Shown one piece after another: positions 35,159 through 42,138 of a stretch of DNA of 42,138 nucleotides. Source of the stretch: Gelidibacter sp038243395 (GTDB taxonomy: Bacteria > Bacteroidota > Bacteroidia > Flavobacteriales > Flavobacteriaceae); contig JBBSRC010000026.1 of NCBI GenBank assembly GCA_038243395.1, forward strand, positions 1 through 42,138, in the 5' to 3' direction. A program made the translations under genes and the position numbers. The first letter of the stretch is position 1. Each line of letters begins with the position of its first letter. Under the pieces are notes generated by a model. It searched no databases and was not told the origin of the DNA. It saw nothing but the letters and a program-made list of their open reading frames with translations.

Positions 35159-37345
35159 ATGTCAACTTTACGTTTCTACGCTATAAAGAAAACTTTGGAT
35201 CGCAAACCTGTGCATATTGAAGAGACACAAAGGCGTTCAGAAATTTTTGGTAATAATGTTTTTAATGAAAGCACCATGCGTCAGTTCCTAACTAAAGAAG
35301 CTTTTGACAGTGTGATGTCTGCCGTTCAAAATGGCACAAAGATCGATCGTTCTGTGGCCGACCACATTTCAACAGGTATGAAAGAATGGGCTATTTCAAA
35401 AGGGGCAACGCATTATACGCATTGGTTTCAGCCATTAACAGGTTCAACCGCTGAGAAGCATGATGCTTTTTTTGAAACCATTGGCAATGGTTTAGCCATT
35501 GAGAAATTCGGTGGAACTCAATTGGTGCAACAAGAATCTGATGCTTCAAGTTTTCCTAACGGAGGAATTAGAAATACGTTTGAAGCCCGTGGTTATACCG
35601 CATGGGATCCAACTTCTCCAGCTTTTATATACGGAACCGCATTGTGTATTCCAACAGTTTTTGTCGCATATACAGGCGAAGCACTAGATTATAAAACACC
35701 TTTATTAAGAGCCTTATTTGCGATGGATACTGCTGCAGTAGCCGTGTGCAAATATTTTGACAAGAATGTAAAAAAGGTAAACACGTCCTTAGGGTGGGAG
35801 CAAGAATACTTTTTAGTTGATAGTGCCTTGGCAGCATCACGACCAGATATTGTACAGACGGGTCGTACATTATTAGGCCATTCAGCTGCCAAAGGACAAC
35901 AGTTGGACGATCATTATTTTGGCTCGATTCCCGCAAGAGCTTTGGCTTATATGAAAGACTTGGAAGTTGAATGTATGCTTTTGGGAATCCCAGTTAAAAC
36001 GAGACATAATGAAGTAGCTCCAAATCAATTTGAAATTGCGCCTATTTTTGATGAAGCTAATCTGGCTGTGGATCATAATTCATTATTAATGGATGTGATG
36101 GACAAGGTTTCTGAACGTCACAATTTTAGAGTCCTGTTCCATGAAAAGCCCTTCGCAGGAGTTAATGGCTCTGGAAAACACAATAACTGGAGTTTGAGCA
36201 CCGACACCGGCATCAATTTATTAGGTCCGGGAAAAACGCCAATGAGCAATTTGCAATTTTTAACCTTTTTTATTAATACCATTAAAGCAGTAAACGATAA
36301 TGAAAAGTTGTTACGGGCTTCAATAGCGTCGGCCAGTAATGATCATCGTTTGGGTGCGAATGAAGCGCCCCCAGCAATTATTTCGATTTTTATTGGCGAA
36401 CAATTGACAAGAGTCTTAAACGAGTTGGAAAACGTAACCGATGGGATCTTATCGCCAGAAGAAAAAACCGATTTAAAACTGAATGTAGTGGGGAAAATTC
36501 CGGATGTGTTATTAGATAACACGGATCGAAATAGAACTTCACCTTTCGCCTTTACCGGTAATAAATTTGAATTTAGAGCTGTAGGTTCTACGGCTAATTG
36601 TGCTAATCCGATGACAGTTTTAAGTACTATAGTGGCAAAACAATTAACGGACTTTAAAACTGAGGTAGATCATTTGATCAACAAAAAGAACATGAAAAAA
36701 GACGATGCCATTTTCAATGTTTTGAGAGACTATATTAAGAAATCTAAAAGGATTCTTTTTGAAGGGAATGGTTATGGGGAAGCTTGGGAAAAAGAAGCCG
36801 AAAAACGAGGTCTTAGTAATCATAGAACAACTCCTGAAGCTTTAAAAGAAAAGGTATCAGAAAGAGTCGTCAAGCTTTTTGAGGAAATGGGCGTTATGAA
36901 TCGAGTGGAATGTGAGGCACGTTACGAGATTGAAATGGAAGATTATGTCATGCGCATTCAAATTGAAGGTCGTGTACTCGGAGATATTGCCCGCAATCAT
37001 ATTGTACCGATTGCCGTTCAATACCAAAATAGATTGATTAAAAACGTCATGGGATTAAAAAAGATATATGGCAAAGATTTTAAAAAATTCGCCCAGGAAC
37101 AAATGAATCTGATTGAGGATATTTCCGAGCATATTTCTTCCATAAATTCAGATGTTACCAAAATGACGGATGAAAGAAGAACGGCTAACCTTTTAGAGGA
37201 TTTCGAAGTGAAGGCTAATGATTATTGTTTTAAGGTAAAACCGTATTTTGATAGTATCCGTTACCATTGTGATAAATTGGAATTGTTGGTGGATGACGAA
37301 CTTTGGCCAATGACAAAGTATCGTGAATTGCTCTTTACGAGCTAA
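35159..37345 (+). CDS. glnN: Glutamine synthetase, type III
   Basis: Converts glutamate and ammonia to glutamine with ATP, as a large dodecamer. 728 residues, the length of GSIII and much longer than GSI (about 470). N-terminal GSIII-specific region, THYTHWFQPLTGSTAEKHDAF, NGGIRNTFEARGYTAWDPTSPAF, then GWEQEYFLVD, RHNEVAPNQFEIAP, the ATP-binding GVNGSGKHNNWSLST and NRTSPFAFTGNKFEFRAVGS. A long C-terminal helical region follows. GSIII is the common type in Bacteroidetes. It is an isolated gene with a strong terminator at 37375. Confidence 0.96.
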   Translation: MSTLRFYAIKKTLDRKPVHIEETQRRSEIFGNNVFNESTMRQFLTKEAFDSVMSAVQNGTKIDRSVADHISTGMKEWAISKGATHYTHWFQPLTGSTAEKHDAFFETIGNGLAIEKFGGTQLVQQESDASSFPNGGIRNTFEARGYTAWDPTSPAFIYGTALCIPTVFVAYTGEALDYKTPLLRALFAMDTAAVAVCKYFDKNVKKVNTSLGWEQEYFLVDSALAASRPDIVQTGRTLLGHSAAKGQQLDDHYFGSIPARALAYMKDLEVECMLLGIPVKTRHNEVAPNQFEIAPIFDEANLAVDHNSLLMDVMDKVSERHNFRVLFHEKPFAGVNGSGKHNNWSLSTDTGINLLGPGKTPMSNLQFLTFFINTIKAVNDNEKLLRASIASASNDHRLGANEAPPAIISIFIGEQLTRVLNELENVTDGILSPEEKTDLKLNVVGKIPDVLLDNTDRNRTSPFAFTGNKFEFRAVGSTANCANPMTVLSTIVAKQLTDFKTEVDHLINKKNMKKDDAIFNVLRDYIKKSKRILFEGNGYGEAWEKEAEKRGLSNHRTTPEALKEKVSERVVKLFEEMGVMNRVECEARYEIEMEDYVMRIQIEGRVLGDIARNHIVPIAVQYQNRLIKNVMGLKKIYGKDFKKFAQEQMNLIEDISEHISSINSDVTKMTDERRTANLLEDFEVKANDYCFKVKPYFDSIRYHCDKLELLVDDELWPMTKYRELLFTS

Positions 37346-37374
37346 TATAATCTGTCAAGCTTTTATATTGTATC

Positions 37375-37402
37375 AAAAAACCTCTTATTTAGAGGTTTTT
37401 TC
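37375..37402 (+). terminator. Terminator of glnN
   Basis: AAAAAACCTCT (37375-37385) and AGAGGTTTTTT (37391-37401) form a perfect 11-bp stem with a 5-base loop. Confidence 0.93.
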
Positions 37403-37594
37403 AATTTATATGATTTTTTTTCATCGGATAAATGCGTAGGTCCACGTATGTCGTTCATCGGATTTATGCATTTCATCTTGTTAAAATGCAACTAATCGAA
37501 AAGATCGTTAAACGGCAAAGATAGTTGCTTCAACCCTTACATTCAACGTCTTAATTTCATAGATTTGTCACGCTATTAATCAATATTTATAAAG

Positions 37595-37747
37595 ATGAAA
37601 AAACTTATTCTTAGCCTTGCGGCTTTGGCATTTGCGACCTATTTGTTTTCTCAAGATGATTCTAAGGATGATAATTCAGCTGTAAAACAAAACACTGTGG
37701 TTATTGTAAATGACGGATTTAAAACTAATTCTAAACTTACTTATTAA
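37595..37747 (+). CDS. Small secreted peptide, 50 residues
   Basis: MKKLILSLAALAFATYLFSQ is a clear signal peptide; the mature part of about 30 residues begins DDSKDDNSAVKQNTVV and ends GFKTNSKLTY. It has no Cys and is acidic at its start. I do not recognise a family. It is a single gene, preceded by the glnN terminator and followed 53 bases later by a strong terminator of its own, which supports it as a transcribed unit. It may be a small exported protein or the remnant of a longer one. Confidence 0.65.
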   Translation: MKKLILSLAALAFATYLFSQDDSKDDNSAVKQNTVVIVNDGFKTNSKLTY

Positions 37748-37799
37748 GTTGAGTTTTCGAATAGAAATATTCGTTATTTAATCATATTTTGAAAACAGT

Positions 37800-37837
37800 A
37801 AAAGGACAATTAATTTAAACATTAATTGTCCTTTTTT
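37800..37837 (+). terminator. Strong terminator after the small secreted peptide gene
   Basis: AAAGGACAATTAAT (37801-37814) pairs perfectly with ATTAATTGTCCTTT (14 bp, loop TTAAAC), followed by T residues. Confidence 0.93.
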
Positions 37838-38642
37838 CATTCCATAAATTTGTGAAATTTGCAATCTAGACTTTGCTGAATTAATTTGTAATATTCCTAA
37901 TATTGAATCGCTTTAGTTCTCCACACCTTCAGATTAAAATTTACAGTAATTTCCAATCTCCCCAGTGTCAATTTTTTTAGTGATTTTTATTTATTCAGCT
38001 TTAAAGCATTTGCGTAAAAGCGACCTTTCATATACCGATTATTTTTAAAAATGTCTTTTTTTATGATGACACAGATCTGGATGTATCTGAAGGTAATTAA
38101 GGTGTCATTACAGCTTCAATTATTAACGACGATCTATATGGACCAATGTTTGAAATCGCATCAATAAACGCTTTATTGTACCATGTTTAATCTAGGTTTC
38201 GTTTAAATTAAATTCAAATCAACTTATGAGGATAATTATAACGAAAATTTTATGTCTTTTCATTTGTACTTAAAGTATAACATATAACTCTATAATAGGT
38301 TACTCAATATTTATATGGAAGAGGAGTTTATAATACCTTAAATGATTTTATGCAGGCTCCAACGAAATGTTAAGCTGGGGAAATATGGAATTTTTGGCTG
38401 TTAAAGCATTTGATTTTAGGATTTTGGTTGGCTACAATTAAGTTTTATGTGATGACTTCGATTTACTCTTAAATGGAACTTCCTGGGATTAATATCGGTG
38501 CATCTTCTTTGGTGTTAATCTTTGCGTGGTCAGGTGCAATAAAAAAACAGTTTTAAAAGGTTTGCTCATCATTATCAATTCAAATCCAATTATTAAGGAA
38601 AACTAAAATACAATCCTTATTTTTGCGCTTCCAATTAAGGTT
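37838..38642. other. Gap of about 800 bases before purM
   Basis: No full gene. Around 38060-38180 a plus frame reads DDTDLDVSEGN, a stop, then GVITASIINDDLYGP; near 38405-38555 another reads LILGFWLATIKFYVMTSIYS, a stop, then MELPGINIGASSLVLIFAWSGAIKKQF. Both look like broken coding remnants (the second of a membrane protein) but may be chance. The purM promoter box lies at the right end. Confidence 0.4.
38618..38625 (+). promoter_or_regulatory. -7 element of the purM promoter
   Basis: TATTTTTG, perfect TAnnTTTG, 17 bases before the purM ATG. Confidence 0.55.
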
Positions 38643-39821
38643 ATGAGTCAAGACATAAGTAAAAGGTATGCGCAAAGAGGGGTGTCAGCTTCAAAGGAAG
38701 ATGTCCACAATGCTATAAAAAACATAGATAAAGGCTTGTTTCCACAAGCATTTTGTAAAATTGTTCCAGATTATCTCACCAGTAATGATGAGTATTGCTT
38801 AATCATGCATGCTGATGGTGCGGGTACGAAATCATCCTTGGCATATATGTATTGGAAAGAAACGGGTGATATTTCTGTTTGGAAAGGTATTGCGCAAGAT
38901 GCGTTGATCATGAATATCGACGATTTACTATGTGTTGGAGCAACTAGCAATATTATGCTGTCTTCAACTATTGGAAGAAATAAAAATTTAATTCCTGGAG
39001 AAGTGATTTCGGCAATAATAAATGGCATGGAAGAATTGATTACTGAATTAAAATCGTTTGGAGTGACCATACATTCTACCGGAGGAGAAACTGCGGACGT
39101 GGGAGATCTGGTGCGCACAATTATTGTAGATTCAACGGTTACGGCCCGAATGAAACGTTCTGATGTGATTGATAATGCTAACATTAAAGCTGGTGATGTA
39201 ATAGTAGGGTTGTCCTCTTCAGGACAAGCCACGTATGAGACCGAGTATAATGGAGGTATGGGCAGTAATGGACTCACTTCCGCTCGACATGACGTGTTTC
39301 ATAAATATTTAGCAGAGAAATTTCCAGAAAGTTTTGACCCTGCTGTTCCTAAAGATTTGGTGTATTCAGGAAACGTAAAATTGACAGATACCGTTAACGG
39401 CTCTCCAATAAATGCAGGAAAATTAGTGCTTTCGCCAACGCGTACATACGCACCAATAATCAATGCTATTTTGTCGAAATATAGTTCTGAAGATATCCAT
39501 GGGATGGTGCATTGCAGTGGTGGTGCGCAAACCAAGATTCTACATTTTGTAGAAAACCTTCATATCATAAAAGATAATTTATTTCCAATTCCTCCGTTAT
39601 TCAAGTTGATTCAGGAGCAATCCAATACTGATTGGAAGGAAATGTATCAAGTTTTTAACTGTGGCCACCGTATGGAACTCTATGTGTCGCCTTCTATCGC
39701 CGAAGATTTGATTGCTATATCAAAATCTTTTAACGTAGAGGCTCAAATAGTGGGAAGGGTGGAAAATGCCGCTAAAAAACAGTTAACGATTACAAGTGAA
39801 TTTGGAGTATTTGAATATTAA
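38643..39821 (+). CDS. purM: Phosphoribosylformylglycinamidine cyclo-ligase (AIR synthase)
   Basis: Makes aminoimidazole ribotide from FGAM with ATP in purine synthesis. 392 residues. Typical features: an N-terminal RYAQRGVSASKEDV, the ATP-binding ADGAGTKS, AQDALIMNIDDLLCVGATSN, STGGETADVGD and the C-terminal HCSGGAQTKILHFV and VFNCGHRMELYV. It is longer than the E. coli enzyme (345) and has inserts typical of Bacteroidota AIR synthases. It is followed by a DUF3078 gene after 31 bases, likely in one transcript. Confidence 0.93.
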   Translation: MSQDISKRYAQRGVSASKEDVHNAIKNIDKGLFPQAFCKIVPDYLTSNDEYCLIMHADGAGTKSSLAYMYWKETGDISVWKGIAQDALIMNIDDLLCVGATSNIMLSSTIGRNKNLIPGEVISAIINGMEELITELKSFGVTIHSTGGETADVGDLVRTIIVDSTVTARMKRSDVIDNANIKAGDVIVGLSSSGQATYETEYNGGMGSNGLTSARHDVFHKYLAEKFPESFDPAVPKDLVYSGNVKLTDTVNGSPINAGKLVLSPTRTYAPIINAILSKYSSEDIHGMVHCSGGAQTKILHFVENLHIIKDNLFPIPPLFKLIQEQSNTDWKEMYQVFNCGHRMELYVSPSIAEDLIAISKSFNVEAQIVGRVENAAKKQLTITSEFGVFEY

Positions 39822-39852
39822 TAACGCGTCTAAACCATTAATCCCCTACTTA

Positions 39853-40803
39853 ATGAAAAAGATTTTATGTGTGTGCATAGTACTACTATGCCAGTTGTCA
39901 ATTGGTCAAACGGCCACTAAAGATTCAGTGCAAGCTGTTGCAAAATCAAAATGGGTTCAGAAAAACCGAGCTAGTTTAGATATTAGCGAGGTTACTTTTG
40001 TGAACTGGAGTTCAGGAGGTAGTAACTCAATTTCTGGGCTTTTAGGCTTGAACTCAAGTTTAAACTATGATAAAGAAAACTTCTATTGGAAAAATAAAGG
40101 TAAAATTCGGTACGGCGTCAATAAGCAAGAGGCTCAAGAATTACGTAAAACTGAAGATATCCTCGAGTTCGACTCGAATATTGGATACCGTAAGGATTCA
40201 TTGACCAATTGGTTCTTTTCTGGACAATTTAATTTTAAGTCGCAATTTACCAATGGGTACAACTATCCAAATCGTGAACGAGCGATCTCCAAATTTATGG
40301 CACCTGGTTATATGTTCATTGGTGGAGGAGCGGAGTATGGAAAAGATTTCGAGAAGTTCTCATTTTATTTTTCTCCGTTGACGGTTAAAACAACGTTTGT
40401 TTTAGATAGAGATTTGGCTAACAGAGGTGCTTTTGGTGTCGATCCGGCAGTGTATGATCTGGAAGGTAATTTAATCAAGTCGGGACAAAGAGTAAGAAAC
40501 GAAGTAGGTATCTTGGTTTCCCATTTTTTTGAAACTGAAATGTTTGAAAATATAAAAATATCTACGAAGCTAAATCTGTATACTGATTATCTGGAGGATT
40601 TTGGAAATGTTGATGTGGATTGGTTAGTTAATTTTGACTTTAAAGTCAATGAATTCGTCAGAGCTTCATTAAGCTCCCATCTTCGATATGACGACGATAT
40701 AAAAATCCTAACCCCTACAGATGTCGCTGGTGAATATATTGAAAATGGCGCTAAAGTGCAATGGAAACAGTTATTGGGTATTGGAATCGCTGTAAATTTC
40801 TAA
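39853..40803 (+). CDS. DUF3078 domain-containing protein
   Basis: 316 residues from ATG 39853. An upstream ATG at 39796 would overlap purM by 26 bases and put 19 extra residues ahead of a good signal peptide (MKKILCVCIVLLCQLSIGQ), so the later start is chosen. DUF3078 pattern: TFVNWSSGGSNSISGLLGLNSSLNY, KGKIRYGVNKQEAQELRKTEDILEFDSNIGY, then many amphipathic strands (FFSGQFNFKSQF, FSFYFSPLTVKTTF, LNLYTDYLEDFGNVDVDWLVNFDFKV). A beta-barrel in the outer membrane is likely; function not known. Confidence 0.88.
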   Translation: MKKILCVCIVLLCQLSIGQTATKDSVQAVAKSKWVQKNRASLDISEVTFVNWSSGGSNSISGLLGLNSSLNYDKENFYWKNKGKIRYGVNKQEAQELRKTEDILEFDSNIGYRKDSLTNWFFSGQFNFKSQFTNGYNYPNRERAISKFMAPGYMFIGGGAEYGKDFEKFSFYFSPLTVKTTFVLDRDLANRGAFGVDPAVYDLEGNLIKSGQRVRNEVGILVSHFFETEMFENIKISTKLNLYTDYLEDFGNVDVDWLVNFDFKVNEFVRASLSSHLRYDDDIKILTPTDVAGEYIENGAKVQWKQLLGIGIAVNF

Positions 40804-40946
40804 ATTAAAGGTTTGTTAAAGTTGTTATAATTTGTTAACTTCTTATTGTTGATAAATCGCTAATAAATTGACTATAAGAGAATTAACAAGTGATATTTGT
40901 CAACCTTGTGACTTATGTCATATTTGGAGTTGTTTATTTTTCGTTT

Positions 40947-40991
40947 CTTTATGCTTTAAAAAAAATAATTTCAATTATTAAAAGCATAAAG
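40947..40991 (+). promoter_or_regulatory. Inverted repeat just upstream of the class II RNR start
   Basis: CTTTATGCTTT (40947-40957) and AAAGCATAAAG (40981-40991) are perfect 11-bp arms, with a smaller AATAATT/AATTATT pair inside the 23-base loop. The right arm ends 4 bases before the ATG, so as RNA it would hide the ribosome-binding area; as DNA it could be an operator. Confidence 0.6.
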
Positions 40992-40995
40992 ACAC

Positions 40996-42138
40996 ATGAA
41001 AGTTGATATCCTTAAAGCACCTACCTCAATCTACACACAAGAAGAGGCTTTTGAAGCAGCCCTGAACTATTTTAATGGTGATGATTTGGCCGCTCGAGTT
41101 TGGTTGAACAAATATGCCCTGAAAGATTCTGACGGTCATATTTATGAGTTAACACCAAATGACATGCACCAACGTCTTGCAAAGGAAATTGCACGCGTGG
41201 AGGCAAAGTACCAAAACCCAATGTCAGAACAGGAGATTTTTGATCTCATCAAAAACTTCAAATATATTGTCCCACAAGGTAGTCCGATGGCTGGGATCGG
41301 TAATCCATTTCAGATCGTCTCGCTTTCCAACTGTTTTGTAATTGGCAATTCAGGCGAATCTGATTCTTACGGTGGAATTATGAAAATTGATCAAGAGCAA
41401 GTTCAATTGATGAAACGCCGTGGCGGAGTAGGACACGATTTGTCACATATTCGTCCAAAAAGTTCTCCAGTTAAGAATTCTGCATTGACCTCGACGGGCA
41501 TTGTGCCATTTATGGAGCGCTATTCTAATTCTACTCGAGAGGTTGCACAAGATGGTCGCCGAGGTGCCTTAATGTTGTCTGTTTCTATTAATCATCCAGA
41601 TGCTGAGGATTTTATTGATGCTAAGTTAGAGCAAGGTAAAGTTACTGGAGCTAACGTTTCTGTGAGGATCGATGACGACTTTATGAAGGCCATAAAATCG
41701 AATGGCCCGTACACTCAAAAATATCCGATTTTTAGTGACAATCCTAAAGTTTCAAAAACTATTGAAGCGGAGGCAATTTGGAAGAAAATTGTTCATAATG
41801 CCTGGAAATCCGCTGAGCCTGGAATTTTATTCTGGGATACCATTATCAATGAATCTGTTCCAGATTGTTATGCTGATTTAGGTTATAAAACAGTATCTAC
41901 AAACCCTTGTGGTGAAATTCCGTTATGTCCGTATGATTCTTGTCGATTATTGGCCATCAATTTATTTTCGTATGTAGAGCAACCATTCACAAAAAAGGCA
42001 AAATTCAATTTTGAACTTTTCAAGAAACACGTTGCAGCTGCGCAACGTATTATGGATGATATCATCGATTTGGAATTGGAGAAAATCGATGTCATTCTGC
42101 AAAAAATTGATGCAGACCCCGAATGTGATGAGGTTAAA
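40996..42138 (+). CDS. nrdJ: Adenosylcobalamin-dependent (class II) ribonucleotide reductase, 5' part
   Basis: Reduces ribonucleotides to deoxyribonucleotides using B12. The frame is open from ATG 40996 to the window end, 381 of about 850 residues. Seen: the N-terminal IYTQEEAFEAAL; VPQGSPMAGIGNPFQIVSLSNCFVIG with the first redox Cys (SNC); KRRGGVGHDLSHIRP; and the active site STNPCGEIPLCPYDSC with the radical Cys in NPCGE. It lies 193 bases after the DUF3078 gene with no obvious B12 riboswitch between them; a hairpin sits right before the start. Class II and not class I, from the PQGSPMAGIGNP...SNC and KRRGGVGHDLS types of motif and the absence of an nrdB gene in the window. Confidence 0.93.
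   Translation, partial: MKVDILKAPTSIYTQEEAFEAALNYFNGDDLAARVWLNKYALKDSDGHIYELTPNDMHQRLAKEIARVEAKYQNPMSEQEIFDLIKNFKYIVPQGSPMAGIGNPFQIVSLSNCFVIGNSGESDSYGGIMKIDQEQVQLMKRRGGVGHDLSHIRPKSSPVKNSALTSTGIVPFMERYSNSTREVAQDGRRGALMLSVSINHPDAEDFIDAKLEQGKVTGANVSVRIDDDFMKAIKSNGPYTQKYPIFSDNPKVSKTIEAEAIWKKIVHNAWKSAEPGILFWDTIINESVPDCYADLGYKTVSTNPCGEIPLCPYDSCRLLAINLFSYVEQPFTKKAKFNFELFKKHVAAAQRIMDDIIDLELEKIDVILQKIDADPECDEVK

Noticed and set aside
39796..39852. Upstream start for the DUF3078 protein overlapping purM
   Set aside because: It adds 19 residues before a clear signal peptide; ATG 39853 fits better.
40804..40995. Cobalamin riboswitch upstream of the class II RNR
   Set aside because: Leader is short, AT-rich and lacks B12-box-like sequence.

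Overview
The window is a contiguous stretch of an AT-rich Flavobacteriaceae-like (Bacteroidota) chromosome. Several signs agree: a GLPGLI-family protein next to a TonB-dependent receptor, a type IX secretion (T9SS) C-terminal sorting domain, DUF3467 behind rpoC, type III glutamine synthetase, DUF3078, and repeated TAnnTTTG (-7) promoter elements with occasional TTTG (-33) boxes. Most genes are housekeeping and there is no phage, insertion sequence or CRISPR array.

Layout. 1-3772: 3' three-quarters of rpoC, then a DUF3467 protein. 3837-4783: a gap of almost 1 kb without a supported gene. 4784-7634: a polytopic membrane protein, a small divergent 4Fe-4S ferredoxin-like protein and prfC. 7760-10170: idi, a PTPS-family enzyme, manA, an 89-residue conserved protein and tRNA-Thr(UGU). 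10487-16606 (minus): a class A penicillin-binding protein interrupted by a stop, a DUF4369 lipoprotein, a DUF819 permease with an extra N-terminal beta domain, a ribbon-helix-helix protein and a frameshifted SPFH protein. 16844-25283: secreted hydrolase, a candidate structured small RNA, AlkB-like dioxygenase, D-Ala-D-Ala dipeptidase, M1 aminopeptidase, DoxX-like protein, CarboxypepD_reg-like protein, SMR exporter, RhlE-type helicase and a 50-residue protein. 25903-27891: a T9SS-exported endonuclease I. 28122-33813 (minus): BlaI-like repressor, M56 BlaR1-like sensor, GLPGLI protein and TonB-dependent receptor. 34085-42138: Ca/Na antiporter, glutamine synthetase III, a 50-residue secreted peptide, purM, a DUF3078 protein and the 5' part of a class II ribonucleotide reductase.

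Most interesting signals. (1) At 17980-18133 an otherwise gene-free strip carries a TACATTTG box, an 11-bp hairpin capped by C(UUCG)G, a nested middle stem and an 11-bp hairpin with a U tract, all in register as one RNA of about 140 nt. (2) Two 8-bp TGATATCA palindromes one helical turn apart overlap the start of the SPFH-RHH unit, an arrangement suited to an Arc/MetJ-type repressor such as the RHH protein encoded there. (3) Two TAGTT-N4-AAC dyads exactly 20 bp apart precede the blaI-M56 pair, which lies directly upstream of GLPGLI and TonB-receptor genes. (4) Three genes carry single lesions (one in-frame TAA and two one-base deletions), so either recent decay or sequence error is involved.

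All family assignments come from reading motifs in the translations; no database search was run. Promoter and RNA calls are pattern-based inferences.
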